A stretch of 64,000 nucleotides of DNA from an uncultured Odoribacter sp. (GCA_900541415.1 UQJP01000014.1:41208-105207), one strand, 5' to 3'; positions 33,790-44,013 are shown, numbered from the stretch's first letter. A program made the numbers and translations. The notes: generated by a model from the letters alone, not told the origin.

Positions 33790-34494
33790 ATGAGTGGAAA
33801 AGAAAAGGCATTTGTGGTTGCCGTTGATGGGTATTCTTCAACCGGGAAAAGCACTGTGGCAAAGATTGTTGCAGCAGAGTTAGGGTTTACATATATCGAT
33901 ACCGGAGCTATGTACCGGGCGGTGACGCTGGCAGCTTTGGAACGCGGTTGGATTGTGAACGGTGAGGTTTGCCGGGAGTTGTTGCGCAAACATTTGTGCG
34001 AGGTGAAGATCGGTTTTCAATATAACCGGGAGTTGCAGCGTTATGAAACTTACCTGAACGGAGAATATGTGGAGAAGAAAATCCGGGAAATGGAAGTGTC
34101 GAATCATGTCAGCCTTGTGGCTGCGGTCGATTTCGTGCGGAGTTACCTGGTGGAACAGCAGCGTGAAATGGGACGGAACGGACGGGTTATTATGGACGGG
34201 CGCGATATTGGGAGCGTGGTGTTCCCGGATGCCGATGTTAAGTTTTTCCTGACCTCTTCGCCTCAGGTGAGGGCGGAACGCCGTTATAAAGAGTTGATCG
34301 GGAAAGGTACGCAGGTGAGCTATGAGGAAGTGGAGGCGAATGTGCGGCAGCGCGATTATATCGACGAGCACCGGGAGGCCAGTCCGCTGGTACGGACACC
34401 GGATGCTATTTTGATAGATAATAGCCAAATGACCATTGACGACGAAGTGCGTTTTATGGTGGAAAAGATAAAGGAAAAGCTGAATGTATCGTGA
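33790..34494 (+). CDS. cmk: Cytidylate kinase
   Basis: A 234-residue enzyme that phosphorylates CMP and dCMP with ATP, feeding nucleotide synthesis. The P-loop GYSSTGKSTVAK lies about residue 14-25. YIDTGAMYRAVTLAAL is the NMP-binding signature of Cmk, and GRDIGSVVFPDADVKFFLTSSPQVRAERR the CMP-recognition and LID part. I chose the ATG at 33790 because the promoter box at 33774-33781 sits over the longer start at 33760. It overlaps ispH by 1 bp (TGATG). Confidence 0.93.
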   Translation: MSGKEKAFVVAVDGYSSTGKSTVAKIVAAELGFTYIDTGAMYRAVTLAALERGWIVNGEVCRELLRKHLCEVKIGFQYNRELQRYETYLNGEYVEKKIREMEVSNHVSLVAAVDFVRSYLVEQQREMGRNGRVIMDGRDIGSVVFPDADVKFFLTSSPQVRAERRYKELIGKGTQVSYEEVEANVRQRDYIDEHREASPLVRTPDAILIDNSQMTIDDEVRFMVEKIKEKLNVS

Positions 34495-35345
34495 TGCGGG
34501 TGGAGATCGATGAAAATTCGGGTTTTTGCACGGGCGTTGTAAACGCTATTCAAAAGGCTGAAAAGGAGCTGGAGAAGGGGGAGTTGTATTGCATCGGCGA
34601 TATTGTGCACAACAATCTGGAGGTGGAACGGCTGGAGGCGATGGGGTTGCGCACGATCGAACATACAGAGTTCGGGCAGTTGTCACATTGCCGGGTGTTG
34701 TTCCGGGCGCATGGAGAGCCGCCGTCTTCTTATGAAACTGCAAAAGCGAACGGGGTGGAAGTGATAGATGCTTCCTGTCCTGTGGTGCTGAACTTGCAAA
34801 AAAAGATCCGGGAGGCTTATGAAAGCACGAAGGAGAACGGGGGGCAGATTGTGATATACGGAAAGCGCGGGCATGCGGAGGTGATCGGGCTGGTGGGACA
34901 GACGAACGGTGAGGCGCTGGTGGTGGAGAATGAGGACGATCTCCGGCAAGTGGATTTTTCCCGTCCGGTGATTTTGTTTTCGCAGACCACCAAAAGCCTG
35001 GAAGGTTTCCGGGCGGTGACAGAGCTGATGCGGGAAGCCGGAGGTGATTTGGTGACGGTGCATGATACGATTTGCCGGAAAGTGGCTAACCGTATTCCGC
35101 AGTTGAAGGAATTTGCCCGGCAGCACGATGTGATTATATTCGTGAGCGGAGAGAAGAGTTCTAACGGAAAACAGTTGTTTGCCGTGTGCCGGGAGGTGAA
35201 TCCCCGGACTTATTTTGTACGAAGTGTGGCGGAAGTGAGCCCGGAGATGACGGAAGGGGTGGAAAGTGTGGGGATTAGCGGGGCTACGTCCACTCCTGCC
35301 TGGATTATGGAGGAAATCCGCCGGAAGCTGGAAAACGGTCAATGA
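34494..35345 (+). CDS. ispH: 4-hydroxy-3-methylbut-2-enyl diphosphate reductase
   Basis: A 283-residue iron-sulfur enzyme that carries out the last step of the MEP isoprenoid pathway, giving IPP and DMAPP. Three cluster cysteines are visible in NSGFCTGV (near residue 12), DASCPVVLNLQ (about 96) and HDTICRKVANR (about 193). The conserved HGEPPSSY and TSTPAWIMEE segments are present. Its start codon shares one base with the cmk stop; this cmk-ispH coupling is common in Bacteroidetes. A GTG at 34491 is an alternative start. Confidence 0.94.
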   Translation: MRVEIDENSGFCTGVVNAIQKAEKELEKGELYCIGDIVHNNLEVERLEAMGLRTIEHTEFGQLSHCRVLFRAHGEPPSSYETAKANGVEVIDASCPVVLNLQKKIREAYESTKENGGQIVIYGKRGHAEVIGLVGQTNGEALVVENEDDLRQVDFSRPVILFSQTTKSLEGFRAVTELMREAGGDLVTVHDTICRKVANRIPQLKEFARQHDVIIFVSGEKSSNGKQLFAVCREVNPRTYFVRSVAEVSPEMTEGVESVGISGATSTPAWIMEEIRRKLENGQ

Positions 35346-35433
35346 AAAAGGGTTGGAATCATTGTATGTCACAGCCCGAATGATTATAAACAGAAAATTA
35401 AAGAGATTGAAATAAATTTTATTTATTACTATT

Positions 35434-36414
35434 ATGGGAAAAATTAAAAGAATCGGAGTCCTGACCTCAGGAGGTGATGCACCGGGAATGAATGCAGCTA
35501 TCCGTGCCGTAGTCCGGACTGCTATTTACAATGGCTGTGAAGCCTATGGTATTTACGGTGGTTATCAGGGTTTGATCAATGGTGATATTAAAAGATTGCG
35601 GTCTAATGACGTCAGCAATATCATTCAGCGCGGAGGAACAATTCTGAAATCAGCCCGGAGCGTTGAGTTCCGTACCCCGGAAGGACGTACGAAAGCGGCT
35701 CAGCAATTGGCAGAGCATAAGATCGACGCTTTGGTGGTGATCGGTGGTGACGGTTCATTTACCGGAGCTAAATTGTTGATTCAGGAGCACGATGTGCCTG
35801 TTGTGGGTATTCCGGGAACGATCGATAACGACCTGTACGGGACAGATTCTACCATTGGTTATGATACGGCAGTGAATACTGCGGTTGAGGCCGTGGATAA
35901 GATCAAGGATACAGCCAGTGCCCACAACCGTCTTTTCTTTGTGGAAGTGATGGGACGTGATGCCGGGTTTATTGCTTTGAGAACGGCAATCGCTACCGGA
36001 GCCGAAGCTGTTTTGGTGCCGGAGGTGGAAACCGACCTGACCGATCTGGAACGTTTTATCGCTAAGGATTACGATCCTACGAAGTCGAGCGGTATTGTGA
36101 TCGTTGCCGAAGGTGAAAAATCGGGCGGTGCTTATAAGATCGCTGAAGTGGTGGGACAATCTCATCCGGAATATGATATTCGCGTGTCGGTATTGGGACA
36201 TATGCAACGTGGCGGATCGCCTTCGCAGTTCGACCGTGTGTTGGCTTCCCAGCTGGGATCTGCTGCCGTAGATGCTTTGATGGACGACCAGATGAGCATT
36301 ATGGTGGGGATTATGAATAAAGAAATCGTGCATGTGCCGTTTAATAAGACGATCAAACATTCCAAAGGTTTGAATCCGGAGTTGTTGGGATTGGTTCGTA
36401 TTTTGTCGGTATAA
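35434..36414 (+). CDS. pfkA: ATP-dependent 6-phosphofructokinase
   Basis: A 326-residue glycolytic enzyme that makes fructose 1,6-bisphosphate. LTSGGDAPGMNAAIRAVVR is the N-terminal ATP-binding loop. IGGDGSFTGAKLL and GIPGTIDNDLYGTDSTIGYDTA carry the catalytic Asp and substrate residues. VEVMGRDAGFIAL and GHMQRGGSPSQFDR complete the active and allosteric sites. The Gly-Gly-Asp-Gly pattern marks an ATP- rather than PPi-dependent type. It has a strong terminator 45 bp downstream. Confidence 0.95.
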   Translation: MGKIKRIGVLTSGGDAPGMNAAIRAVVRTAIYNGCEAYGIYGGYQGLINGDIKRLRSNDVSNIIQRGGTILKSARSVEFRTPEGRTKAAQQLAEHKIDALVVIGGDGSFTGAKLLIQEHDVPVVGIPGTIDNDLYGTDSTIGYDTAVNTAVEAVDKIKDTASAHNRLFFVEVMGRDAGFIALRTAIATGAEAVLVPEVETDLTDLERFIAKDYDPTKSSGIVIVAEGEKSGGAYKIAEVVGQSHPEYDIRVSVLGHMQRGGSPSQFDRVLASQLGSAAVDALMDDQMSIMVGIMNKEIVHVPFNKTIKHSKGLNPELLGLVRILSV

Positions 36415-36459
36415 TGAAAAAATTACGATAATTTGTCCGTGATTGGCGGGCAGAAAGAG

Positions 36460-36491
36460 GACGGGACTGTTATGCAGTTCCGTCTTTTTTT
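36460..36491 (+). terminator. Intrinsic terminator of pfkA
   Basis: GACGGGACTG (36460-36469) pairs with CAGTTCCGTC (36475-36484) over 10 positions with a 5-nt loop, followed by seven T residues. Confidence 0.88.
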
Positions 36492-36634
36492 GTCTTTTTC
36501 CATTTTTTTGCTTAAGTTTGAAAACTTGAATAACCGGGTGAAATTTTTGACGGCAATTTTTGTATTCTGTTCGGTGGTGGGGATGGCTTCCGGGCAAAGA
36601 TTGGACTGATGATTAAAAAGAAAACTATAAACGT

Positions 36635-39600
36635 ATGAAAAAACTCCTGACCTATTTCCTTTCTGTGTTTTTTCTTGCCGGGGTGGCTGGTTTGTCTGCC
36701 CGTGCGCAGGATATTGATTCTAAAGTTTACTATCAGATTGTTAGCGTGAACGGGCTGGCGTTGGATAACCAGCAGAGTATCAGTAATAATTCGAATATCT
36801 TTTTAGCGCCTTCCGACCCAAAGAGCGAGGCACAGGCGTGGATGTTCGCTAAGGTGGGCACGGATACGTATGTGATTGTGAATCCATTGGGCGAAAAGGC
36901 TTTGGATAATGGAAACCAGAAGAAAGACGGCACACGGGCAATCCAGTGGGACGCGGAGTTGAATAACCGCAACCAGCATTGGAAACTGACCCGGGTGGGA
37001 GAAAATACGTATACCTTTCAGTCGCTTGCCAGCGGGTTGAATTTAGGCTATCCCGATGCCGGGCCGGTGGGGGAGCCGCTTTACCAGTTGCAGCCGGATG
37101 CTTCTAAGGACGGGCAGCGTTTTACCCTTCGTAAAATGGATATTAAGGTGAATGTGGAGTTGCTGAAAACCAGTAGTATACACGACTGGGAAAACGAAAA
37201 GATATTTGCGGTGAATAAAGAGCCGGGCCGGGCTACGTTTGTGCCGTTTTCCAGCGTTGCCGAATTGCAGGCCGATCCAAGTTATCAGAAACAGTGGGTC
37301 ACTCCGCAGTCGTCCCGTTATCTGTCGCTGAACGGTAACTGGAAGTTCAACTGGGTGAAACAGCCTTCCGAACGTCCGGTGAATTTCTATAAGACGAATT
37401 ACGATGTCAGCCAGTGGGCTGAAATTCCCGTGCCTTCCAATTGGGAAATGTACGGTTACGGTACGCCCATTTATACGAATGTCACTTATCCTCACCGGAA
37501 TAATCCTCCGTTCATACAGGGATACCGGGGAAAAACGAGCGACATCGAGCCGAATCCGGTAGGGTCTTACCGCCGGGAGTTCATCATTCCCGCCGATTGG
37601 AAAGGGGATGAGATTTTTATCCATTTCGATGGTGTGTATAGTGCCATGTATCTGTGGGTGAACGGGAAGAAAGTGGGATATAGCCAGGGAGCGAATAACG
37701 ATGCCGAATTCAATATCACCGCTTATGTGAAGCCGGGTAAGAATACGGTGGCCGCCGAAGTGTATCGCTGGAGCGACGGTAGTTATCTCGAAGATCAGGA
37801 TATGTTCCGTTTGAGCGGTATTCACCGGGATGTGTATCTGGTGGCCACTCCTAAGTTGCGCCTGCGCGATTTTTACCTGACCTCTGCTTTTGAGGGAGAT
37901 CAGTTGCAGAAGGCTACTTTTAACGTGTCTGCGGATATTCACAATTATTCTTCGAAACAAAGCCGGAAAGCCCGGTTGAAAGTCACCTTGCTCGATGCTG
38001 CGGGGAAAGCGGTTGCGACTATGCAGGGAGAAGTGGCTGCCCTGAATAAGAACGGGGAAACCACCGTGAAATTGTCTGCTCCGGTCAGCCATCCGGAACT
38101 TTGGTCGGCAGAGATTCCTTATCTTTATACAGCTATTTTGGAGTTGTCGGATGCCGATGGCAAACCGCTCGAAGTGGCGCAGTCGCAGTTCGGTTTCCGT
38201 AAGATCGAAATCAAAAACCGCCGGGTGTATATCAACAACCAGCAGGTGTTCTTTAAGGGAGCAAACCGCCACGATATTGATCCCCGTCACGGGAAAGCCG
38301 TTCCGGTGGATATGATGATCCGGGATATTGTCCTGTTTAAACAAAATAACCTGAATACCATTCGCACCAGCCATTATCCGAACGATGCCAAGATGTATGC
38401 CCTGTTCGATTACTACGGGTTGTATGTGATGGACGAGGCGGATATAGAGTGCCACGGGAATATGGCTATCAGTAATATGCCTTCGTGGGAAGATGCTTTT
38501 GTCGATCGCATGGTGCGTATGGTGGAACGTGATAAAAACCATCCTTCGGTGATTTTCTGGTCAATGGGGAACGAGTCGGGAGGTGGCCAGAATTTCAAGG
38601 CCGTTTATAAAGCTGCGCGGGAACTCGACAGCCGTCCGATCCATTATGAAGGAAATAATAATATTGCCGATATGGATTCACGGATGTATCCGGCAATCGA
38701 GAGTATGCGCGATCAGGATATGCAAGACCGGGATAAGCCTTATTTTCTGTGCGAGTATGCCCATGCTATGGGAAATGCTATCGGTAATCTGGATGAATAT
38801 TGGGATTATATCGAAAATAAATCGCAGCGTATGATCGGTGGTTGCATCTGGGACTGGGTGGATCAGGGAATTAATAAATTCGGGGAGTTGCCCGGACGCT
38901 ATTATTTTGGCGGCGGATTCGGCGATTCGCCCAACGATTTCAATTTCTGTTGTAACGGGATTGTCACTCCCGACCGTCAGGTTACTCCGAAGTTGCTGGA
39001 AGTGAAGAAGGTGTATCAATATATCAAGTTTAAGCCGGAAGACCTGAAAACCGGAAAGATCACGATTGAGAATCATTACGATTTCCTGAATTTGAATCAT
39101 TTCGGGTTGAATTGGGAATTGCTGAAGGATGGGAAAGTGGTGCGTTCCGGAAAAATGGATATGCCGGATGCTGCTCCCGATTCCAAAGTGCAGGTCACTT
39201 TGCCTTATGCTGCGGATGTGCAGCCGGGGGCCGAATATTTCCTGACAGTGTCGGCCGTGCTGAAACAGCCGGAAATTTGGGCGAATGCGGGACATGTTAT
39301 GGCAGACGAGCAGTTTACCGTGCAGTCACATCGCGAAGTGGCCGCCGTGGATACGAAAGCCTTGCCGGAGCTGAAAATGACGGAACAGAACGATCAGGTG
39401 CAGTTTTCGGCTACCGGGTTTTCCGCCACTTTCAATAAGGCTTCGGGCGTACTGGTTTCCCTGCGCTATATGGGCGAAGAAATGCTTTACCGTTACAGCG
39501 GTTTCACCTTTAACGGTTACCGTTCCATCGATAACGACCGTATGGGAGTGAGGCTGCCGGATTTGAGTTGTGTTTCCTTTACTGCGGCTCTTTTGCCCGA

Positions 39601-40207
39601 TAAGAAGGAGGGGAAAGTCGTTACACAGCTTTTGGCTAAAGTGGGGAATGTGACCGTTCCTTATGAGGTGGACTATCGCCTTTATGCCGATGGAACGATT
39701 GATGTGGATGCCACTTTTAAAGCGGGTGAAAACTTCAATTTGCCGCGTCTGGCTTTACAGGCTTCGCTGAGCCCTGCGCTGGAACAGGTGGAATGGTATG
39801 GCCGGGGTCCGCAGGAAAATTATTGGGACAGGAAAAATGCCGCTTATTTCGGTATTTATAAAAACACGGTGACAGGTTTGGAGGAATCTTACGTCCGTTC
39901 CCAGTCGATGGGGAACCGCGACGATATTCGCTGGGTGAAACTGACGAATAAGTCGAATTTCGGTTTGAAGATCACCTCTAAGGATCACCTGAATTTCACC
40001 GCTTTGCATTTTACCGATGTCGATTTGTGGATGACGGTTTACGGGCACGACCTCGACCGGGTGCGCCGGGCGGAAGTGATCCTGAATCTCGATTGCATCC
40101 AGCGTGGTTTGGGGAATGCCAGTTGCGGCCCGCGCCAGCGTCCTCATTACCTGATAGAAAACAATAAAGATTATTCATATAAATTCCGGATTGAACCGGT
40201 GAAGTAA
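36635..40207 (+). CDS. Exported GH2 beta-galactosidase with N-terminal ricin-type lectin domain
   Basis: A 1190-residue secreted enzyme. A signal peptide (FLSVFFLAGVAGLSARA) is followed by a ricin-type trefoil lectin region (about 30-170: YYQIVSVNGLALDN, then QHWKLTRVGENTYTFQ). The GH2 part begins near residue 215 with the jelly-roll sugar-binding domain (GSYRREFIIPADW), the immunoglobulin-like domain, and the TIM barrel. The acid/base Glu647 is in WSMGNESGG and the nucleophile Glu707 in FLCEYAHAMGNA. The C-terminal LacZ-type small-chain domain ends with EWYGRGPQENYWDR. It should release terminal galactose from host or diet glycans in the periplasm. No SusC/SusD pair is adjacent. Confidence 0.92.
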   Translation: MKKLLTYFLSVFFLAGVAGLSARAQDIDSKVYYQIVSVNGLALDNQQSISNNSNIFLAPSDPKSEAQAWMFAKVGTDTYVIVNPLGEKALDNGNQKKDGTRAIQWDAELNNRNQHWKLTRVGENTYTFQSLASGLNLGYPDAGPVGEPLYQLQPDASKDGQRFTLRKMDIKVNVELLKTSSIHDWENEKIFAVNKEPGRATFVPFSSVAELQADPSYQKQWVTPQSSRYLSLNGNWKFNWVKQPSERPVNFYKTNYDVSQWAEIPVPSNWEMYGYGTPIYTNVTYPHRNNPPFIQGYRGKTSDIEPNPVGSYRREFIIPADWKGDEIFIHFDGVYSAMYLWVNGKKVGYSQGANNDAEFNITAYVKPGKNTVAAEVYRWSDGSYLEDQDMFRLSGIHRDVYLVATPKLRLRDFYLTSAFEGDQLQKATFNVSADIHNYSSKQSRKARLKVTLLDAAGKAVATMQGEVAALNKNGETTVKLSAPVSHPELWSAEIPYLYTAILELSDADGKPLEVAQSQFGFRKIEIKNRRVYINNQQVFFKGANRHDIDPRHGKAVPVDMMIRDIVLFKQNNLNTIRTSHYPNDAKMYALFDYYGLYVMDEADIECHGNMAISNMPSWEDAFVDRMVRMVERDKNHPSVIFWSMGNESGGGQNFKAVYKAARELDSRPIHYEGNNNIADMDSRMYPAIESMRDQDMQDRDKPYFLCEYAHAMGNAIGNLDEYWDYIENKSQRMIGGCIWDWVDQGINKFGELPGRYYFGGGFGDSPNDFNFCCNGIVTPDRQVTPKLLEVKKVYQYIKFKPEDLKTGKITIENHYDFLNLNHFGLNWELLKDGKVVRSGKMDMPDAAPDSKVQVTLPYAADVQPGAEYFLTVSAVLKQPEIWANAGHVMADEQFTVQSHREVAAVDTKALPELKMTEQNDQVQFSATGFSATFNKASGVLVSLRYMGEEMLYRYSGFTFNGYRSIDNDRMGVRLPDLSCVSFTAALLPDKKEGKVVTQLLAKVGNVTVPYEVDYRLYADGTIDVDATFKAGENFNLPRLALQASLSPALEQVEWYGRGPQENYWDRKNAAYFGIYKNTVTGLEESYVRSQSMGNRDDIRWVKLTNKSNFGLKITSKDHLNFTALHFTDVDLWMTVYGHDLDRVRRAEVILNLDCIQRGLGNASCGPRQRPHYLIENNKDYSYKFRIEPVK

Positions 40208-40229
40208 GGATTTTATAGCAGGAAAGGAG

Positions 40230-40269
40230 CCGGGCGGGGATTTCAGGAATATCCCTGCCCGGTATTTTT
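40230..40269 (+). terminator. Intrinsic terminator of the beta-galactosidase gene
   Basis: CCGGGCGGGGAT (40230-40241) pairs with ATCCCTGCCCGG (40251-40262), 12 bp with one G-T, followed by TATTTTT. Confidence 0.85.
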
Positions 40270-40285
40270 CCGCCGGGAGGGAAGA

Positions 40286-42721
40286 ATGATGAAGTTTGCC
40301 GATGTTATAGTGCCTTTGGCGGTGGACGGGGTTTACACCTATTCGCTGCCCTCTGCTTTGGAAGGGGGAGTCGGGGTGGGAACCCTGGTGCTGGTGGCGT
40401 TTGCCGGAAATAAAAAATATACGGGGGTGGTCTGCCGGATTCACGACCGGAAGCCGGAAGGCTATGAGGTGAGGCCTGTCGAGGGGATTGCGGAAGAGCA
40501 GGTGAAATTGCCGGAGGCACATTTGCGTTTCCTGCAATGGATCGGGGAGTATTATATGGCTGCTCCGGGCGAGGTGCTGAAGGCCGCCCTGCCTGTGATG
40601 TTCCGGCTGGAAAGTTTCACTGCTGTGACCCGGACGGCGCTGGAGGTGGACGAACACGAGCTTTCCTCCCCTGAAATGGCGTTGCTGAATTTTCTTCATA
40701 TCGGCGAATATGTTTCTTTAAAGGAGGCGGAGAAGTGCCTGAAAATCCGTAGCGGGGTTGCGGTGGTGAAATCCCTGCTTCAAAAGGGATATATTCAGGT
40801 GAAGGAGTCCGTAGACGAAATGTTCCGCGACCGGACGGAGCGGGTGGTGAAATGGGCGAAGGATTTTTCCGAAGCGGAGTTGGGCGAGTTGCTCGACAGC
40901 CTGAAACGTGCCCCGGCACAGCATGCGTTGTTGTGCCGCTGGATTGAAACCGGGGAGCGCGAAATGGAAAAATCCGTTTTTACCGGGAAAGTCGGTAATT
41001 CCGCAGCAGCCCTGAAAGGTTTGTGCGACCGCCATATACTGACCCTTGAACAACGCACGGTGAACCGCCTTCGGGCGGACGGGGGGCAGGTGCAGCCCGG
41101 TAACGCCTTGTCGGAGAAGCAGGAAAAGGCCTTCGGGGAGATATGCGCCGCTTTCGATTCGAAAGATTGTGTTTTGTTGCAGGGGGTGACTTCTTCCGGG
41201 AAAACCGAAGTATATATCCATTTAATCCAAAAATTTATTGCCGGGGGGAAACAGGTGCTGTATATGCTGCCTGAAATTGCCCTGACCGTCCAGATCGTAA
41301 GACGATTGCAACGGGTGTTCGGTGATACGATCGGCATTTACCATTCCGGTATGTCCGACCGGGTGCGGGGTGAACTCTGGCGGCGGCAGTGCAGCAACCA
41401 GCCTTATCAGGTGATCCTCGGTGTACGTTCTTCCGTTTTCCTGCCGTTCAGCCGTCTGGGGCTGGTGATTATCGACGAGGAACACGATGCTTCCTATAAG
41501 CAGAAGGAGCCTGCCCCCCGTTATAACGGGCGGGATGCCGCCATTATGCTGGCCACCACTTGCGGGGCTAAGGTCTTGCTGGGGTCTGCCACTCCTTCTT
41601 TCGAAACTTATTATAATGCCCGTACGGGTAAATATGGCTTTACTTGCCTGAACAGCCGTTTCGGGGATATACAGATGCCTGAAATTTTGTTGGCGGATGT
41701 GGCGGAAGCCCGGCGTAAAAAACAGATGAAGGGAAGTTTTTCTCCTTTGCTGTTGCAGGAAATGAGGCGTGTGCTCGATGAGGGGAAGCAGGTGATCTTG
41801 TTTCAAAACCGCCGGGGATATTCCACCTATGTGCAGTGCGACACTTGCGGCGACATTCCCCGTTGCAAGCATTGCGATGTCAGCCTGACCTATTATAAGC
41901 AACGCAACGTGCTGAGTTGCCGATATTGTGGCAGCCTGTCGCGGTTGGGGGAAGTATGCGGTCATTGCGGCACCGGGCATTACCGGGAACGCACTCCGGG
42001 AACAGAGCGTATCGAAGAGGAGGTGGCGCAGCTTTTCCCCGATAAGCGGGTGGCCCGTATGGACATCGATGTCATGAGCAGTAAGGCGCGTTACCGGGCG
42101 GTGATCGACGATTTCGAGCAGGGAAAAACAGATGTGCTGATCGGTACGCAGATGGTGACGAAGGGACTGGATTTCGAAAACGTGAAGCTGGTGGGGGTTA
42201 TGGATGCCGACAGTATGATTAATTTCCCCGATTTCCGGTCGGAAGAGCGTGCCTATTGCATGCTGTTGCAGGTCAGCGGGCGTAGCGGGCGCAAAGGTGA
42301 GCGCGGTAAGGTGGTGATTCAGGCGGGCGACCTTAAAAACCGGGTTTATGCTATGCTTACCGGAGGTGATTACCAATCCTTTTTTACCCAGTTGTCCGAA
42401 GAGCGTAAATTTTTCGCATATCCTCCGTTCAGCCGTTTGATCCGTATCGAGCTACGCCACAAAGACCAGATTGTGTTGCGGAACGCCGCCAATCAACTTG
42501 CCGTGCAATTGCGTGAAGTGCTGGCCAACCGGGTGTTTGGGCCTGCCGTGCCGGATGTTTCGCGTATCGGCGAGCAATATCGGCTGCAATTTATCCTCAA
42601 AATCGAGCACCGGGCTTCCTTTGCCCGGATCAAATCCCTGTTGAAAGAAAGATTCGCTTTGTTGCGTCAGGAAAAAGCCTACGGCAGCGTGCGTATTTTC
42701 TGTGATGTCGATCCGCAGTAA
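40286..42721 (+). CDS. priA: Primosomal replication restart helicase PriA
   Basis: An 811-residue superfamily 2 DNA helicase that reloads the replisome at stalled forks. It has an N-terminal 3'-end-binding domain (DVIVPLAVDGVYTYSLP), Walker A GVTSSGKTEVY, the DEEH box (VIIDEEHDASYKQ), motif III GSATPSFETY, and the zinc-binding insertion with paired cysteines (CDTCGDIPRCKHC, then CRYCG and CGHCG). GTQMVTKGLDF and QVSGRSGRKGERG are helicase motifs V and VI. Full length for the family. It begins 16 bp after the terminator of the previous gene. Confidence 0.95.
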   Translation: MMKFADVIVPLAVDGVYTYSLPSALEGGVGVGTLVLVAFAGNKKYTGVVCRIHDRKPEGYEVRPVEGIAEEQVKLPEAHLRFLQWIGEYYMAAPGEVLKAALPVMFRLESFTAVTRTALEVDEHELSSPEMALLNFLHIGEYVSLKEAEKCLKIRSGVAVVKSLLQKGYIQVKESVDEMFRDRTERVVKWAKDFSEAELGELLDSLKRAPAQHALLCRWIETGEREMEKSVFTGKVGNSAAALKGLCDRHILTLEQRTVNRLRADGGQVQPGNALSEKQEKAFGEICAAFDSKDCVLLQGVTSSGKTEVYIHLIQKFIAGGKQVLYMLPEIALTVQIVRRLQRVFGDTIGIYHSGMSDRVRGELWRRQCSNQPYQVILGVRSSVFLPFSRLGLVIIDEEHDASYKQKEPAPRYNGRDAAIMLATTCGAKVLLGSATPSFETYYNARTGKYGFTCLNSRFGDIQMPEILLADVAEARRKKQMKGSFSPLLLQEMRRVLDEGKQVILFQNRRGYSTYVQCDTCGDIPRCKHCDVSLTYYKQRNVLSCRYCGSLSRLGEVCGHCGTGHYRERTPGTERIEEEVAQLFPDKRVARMDIDVMSSKARYRAVIDDFEQGKTDVLIGTQMVTKGLDFENVKLVGVMDADSMINFPDFRSEERAYCMLLQVSGRSGRKGERGKVVIQAGDLKNRVYAMLTGGDYQSFFTQLSEERKFFAYPPFSRLIRIELRHKDQIVLRNAANQLAVQLREVLANRVFGPAVPDVSRIGEQYRLQFILKIEHRASFARIKSLLKERFALLRQEKAYGSVRIFCDVDPQ

Positions 42722-42791
42722 AGGGGGAGTATCTTTTTTTGTTTTTTCTGATTATCGGTAGTGAACATAAGTTATCGTGGTGATTCTTGTT

Positions 42792-42829
42792 TATATTTGT
42801 TTTTTTTCATAAAAAAATAAATATATTTG
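42792..42829 (+). promoter_or_regulatory. Tandem -7 boxes before the second propeller lipoprotein gene
   Basis: TATATTTG occurs twice, at 42792-42799 and 42822-42829. The TTTG of the first lies 22 bp upstream of the second and could serve as its -33 element. The gene starts at 42913. Confidence 0.5.
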
Positions 42830-42912
42830 TTCAGAAACCTGCCGGATTAGTTTAGGGCATGCCTGTGGCATTTATAATAATGTGTTTAATACCGGTATAA
42901 TTATTCGAAAAT

Positions 42913-44013
42913 ATGAATCGGATTTTATTTATTGTATCGGTTGTTTGCCTTTTTTCATGCAAGGGGAAACCGGAATTGAATGAGGATGTAAACACGAAGA
43001 TTTTTTGTGCCTATCTGGATGGGGAAACTGTTTCCCCGGTTAAATTATCGGATTTTATCGACTCTGTTTCCTTTCTTCCCATTGTTTCGGACCGTGATAT
43101 TCTTATTGCCGACATAGCCGATGTGCGTTGTTTTAAAGGGCATTTTTATATCTGGGATTCGAAATCGGAGTCAATTGTTGAAGTGGACGGGCTGGGAAAT
43201 ATTGTTCAGGTTCTTTCCAAACAGGGACGGGCTCCCGGTGAGTATCTGAATATCACTGCTTTCGATGTAAACCCTTCCAACGGAGATATACATATTTATG
43301 ACGGTGGTTCCCGGCAGATTTTGATTTATGACTGTTCGGGAAATTTTTTAAGGAAAGTCGCGGTGTCGGATGTTATTCGTGATTTTTCTGTTTTTTCCAA
43401 TGAGGAATATGTTTTTTACACGCCCGACTATATGAAAGGAAACAGGAGGGGACTTTGGCGGGTGGATCGACAGGGAAATTTTAAGGAGCAATTGGTGAGT
43501 ATCGATGAAAACTTCCGGTATGGAGGCATTTATCCCAAATATCTGCGTAGGATTGACGATGAAACGATTTGCTTGATGGGCGGAGAAGATTATGATCGTA
43601 TTTATCATCTGACAAAAGATGCTGTAACCGTTCCCTATAAGCTGGACATCGACCGGAAAATATCCGAGGAACTAAAGCGAAGGAACGAGCCGGAGAGGTC
43701 TGAAAAGTATGCCGGAGTTTGTTATACTAAAAATGATTATATGGAAACGGATAACCTGATGATGTTGGCCGTGACCGATATGAGAAAGCGTTTATTGCTA
43801 TTGTATAATAAAAGGAATGGAAAAACCGGGTATATCCGGAAACAGGAAGATTTAATCGAAGATATAAATGCTTATACGTTGCCCCGATACGGTAATAATG
43901 GAGTTATGGTCGGTGTGTTGAATGTCGGGTTTATTTTGAGTTTTAAGGCGTTACAGGAAGAGTTTCCATTTATAGCTACCGATTCCAATCCGGTGTTGGT
44001 GGTATATCATTGA
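42913..44013 (+). CDS. 6-bladed beta-propeller lipoprotein
   Basis: A 366-residue lipoprotein: signal peptide LFIVSVVCLFSC with the lipobox Cys at residue 16. Propeller blades are visible as VSFLPIVSDRDILIADIADVRCF, FYIWDSKSESIVEVDGLGNIV, LSKQGRAPGEYLNITAFDVNP and DIHIYDGGSRQILIYDCSGN. The Q/L-G-R-A-P-G-E-Y blade is the same signature as in the protein at 31893, so they belong to one family. Ligand unknown. Monocistronic. Confidence 0.83.
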   Translation: MNRILFIVSVVCLFSCKGKPELNEDVNTKIFCAYLDGETVSPVKLSDFIDSVSFLPIVSDRDILIADIADVRCFKGHFYIWDSKSESIVEVDGLGNIVQVLSKQGRAPGEYLNITAFDVNPSNGDIHIYDGGSRQILIYDCSGNFLRKVAVSDVIRDFSVFSNEEYVFYTPDYMKGNRRGLWRVDRQGNFKEQLVSIDENFRYGGIYPKYLRRIDDETICLMGGEDYDRIYHLTKDAVTVPYKLDIDRKISEELKRRNEPERSEKYAGVCYTKNDYMETDNLMMLAVTDMRKRLLLLYNKRNGKTGYIRKQEDLIEDINAYTLPRYGNNGVMVGVLNVGFILSFKALQEEFPFIATDSNPVLVVYH

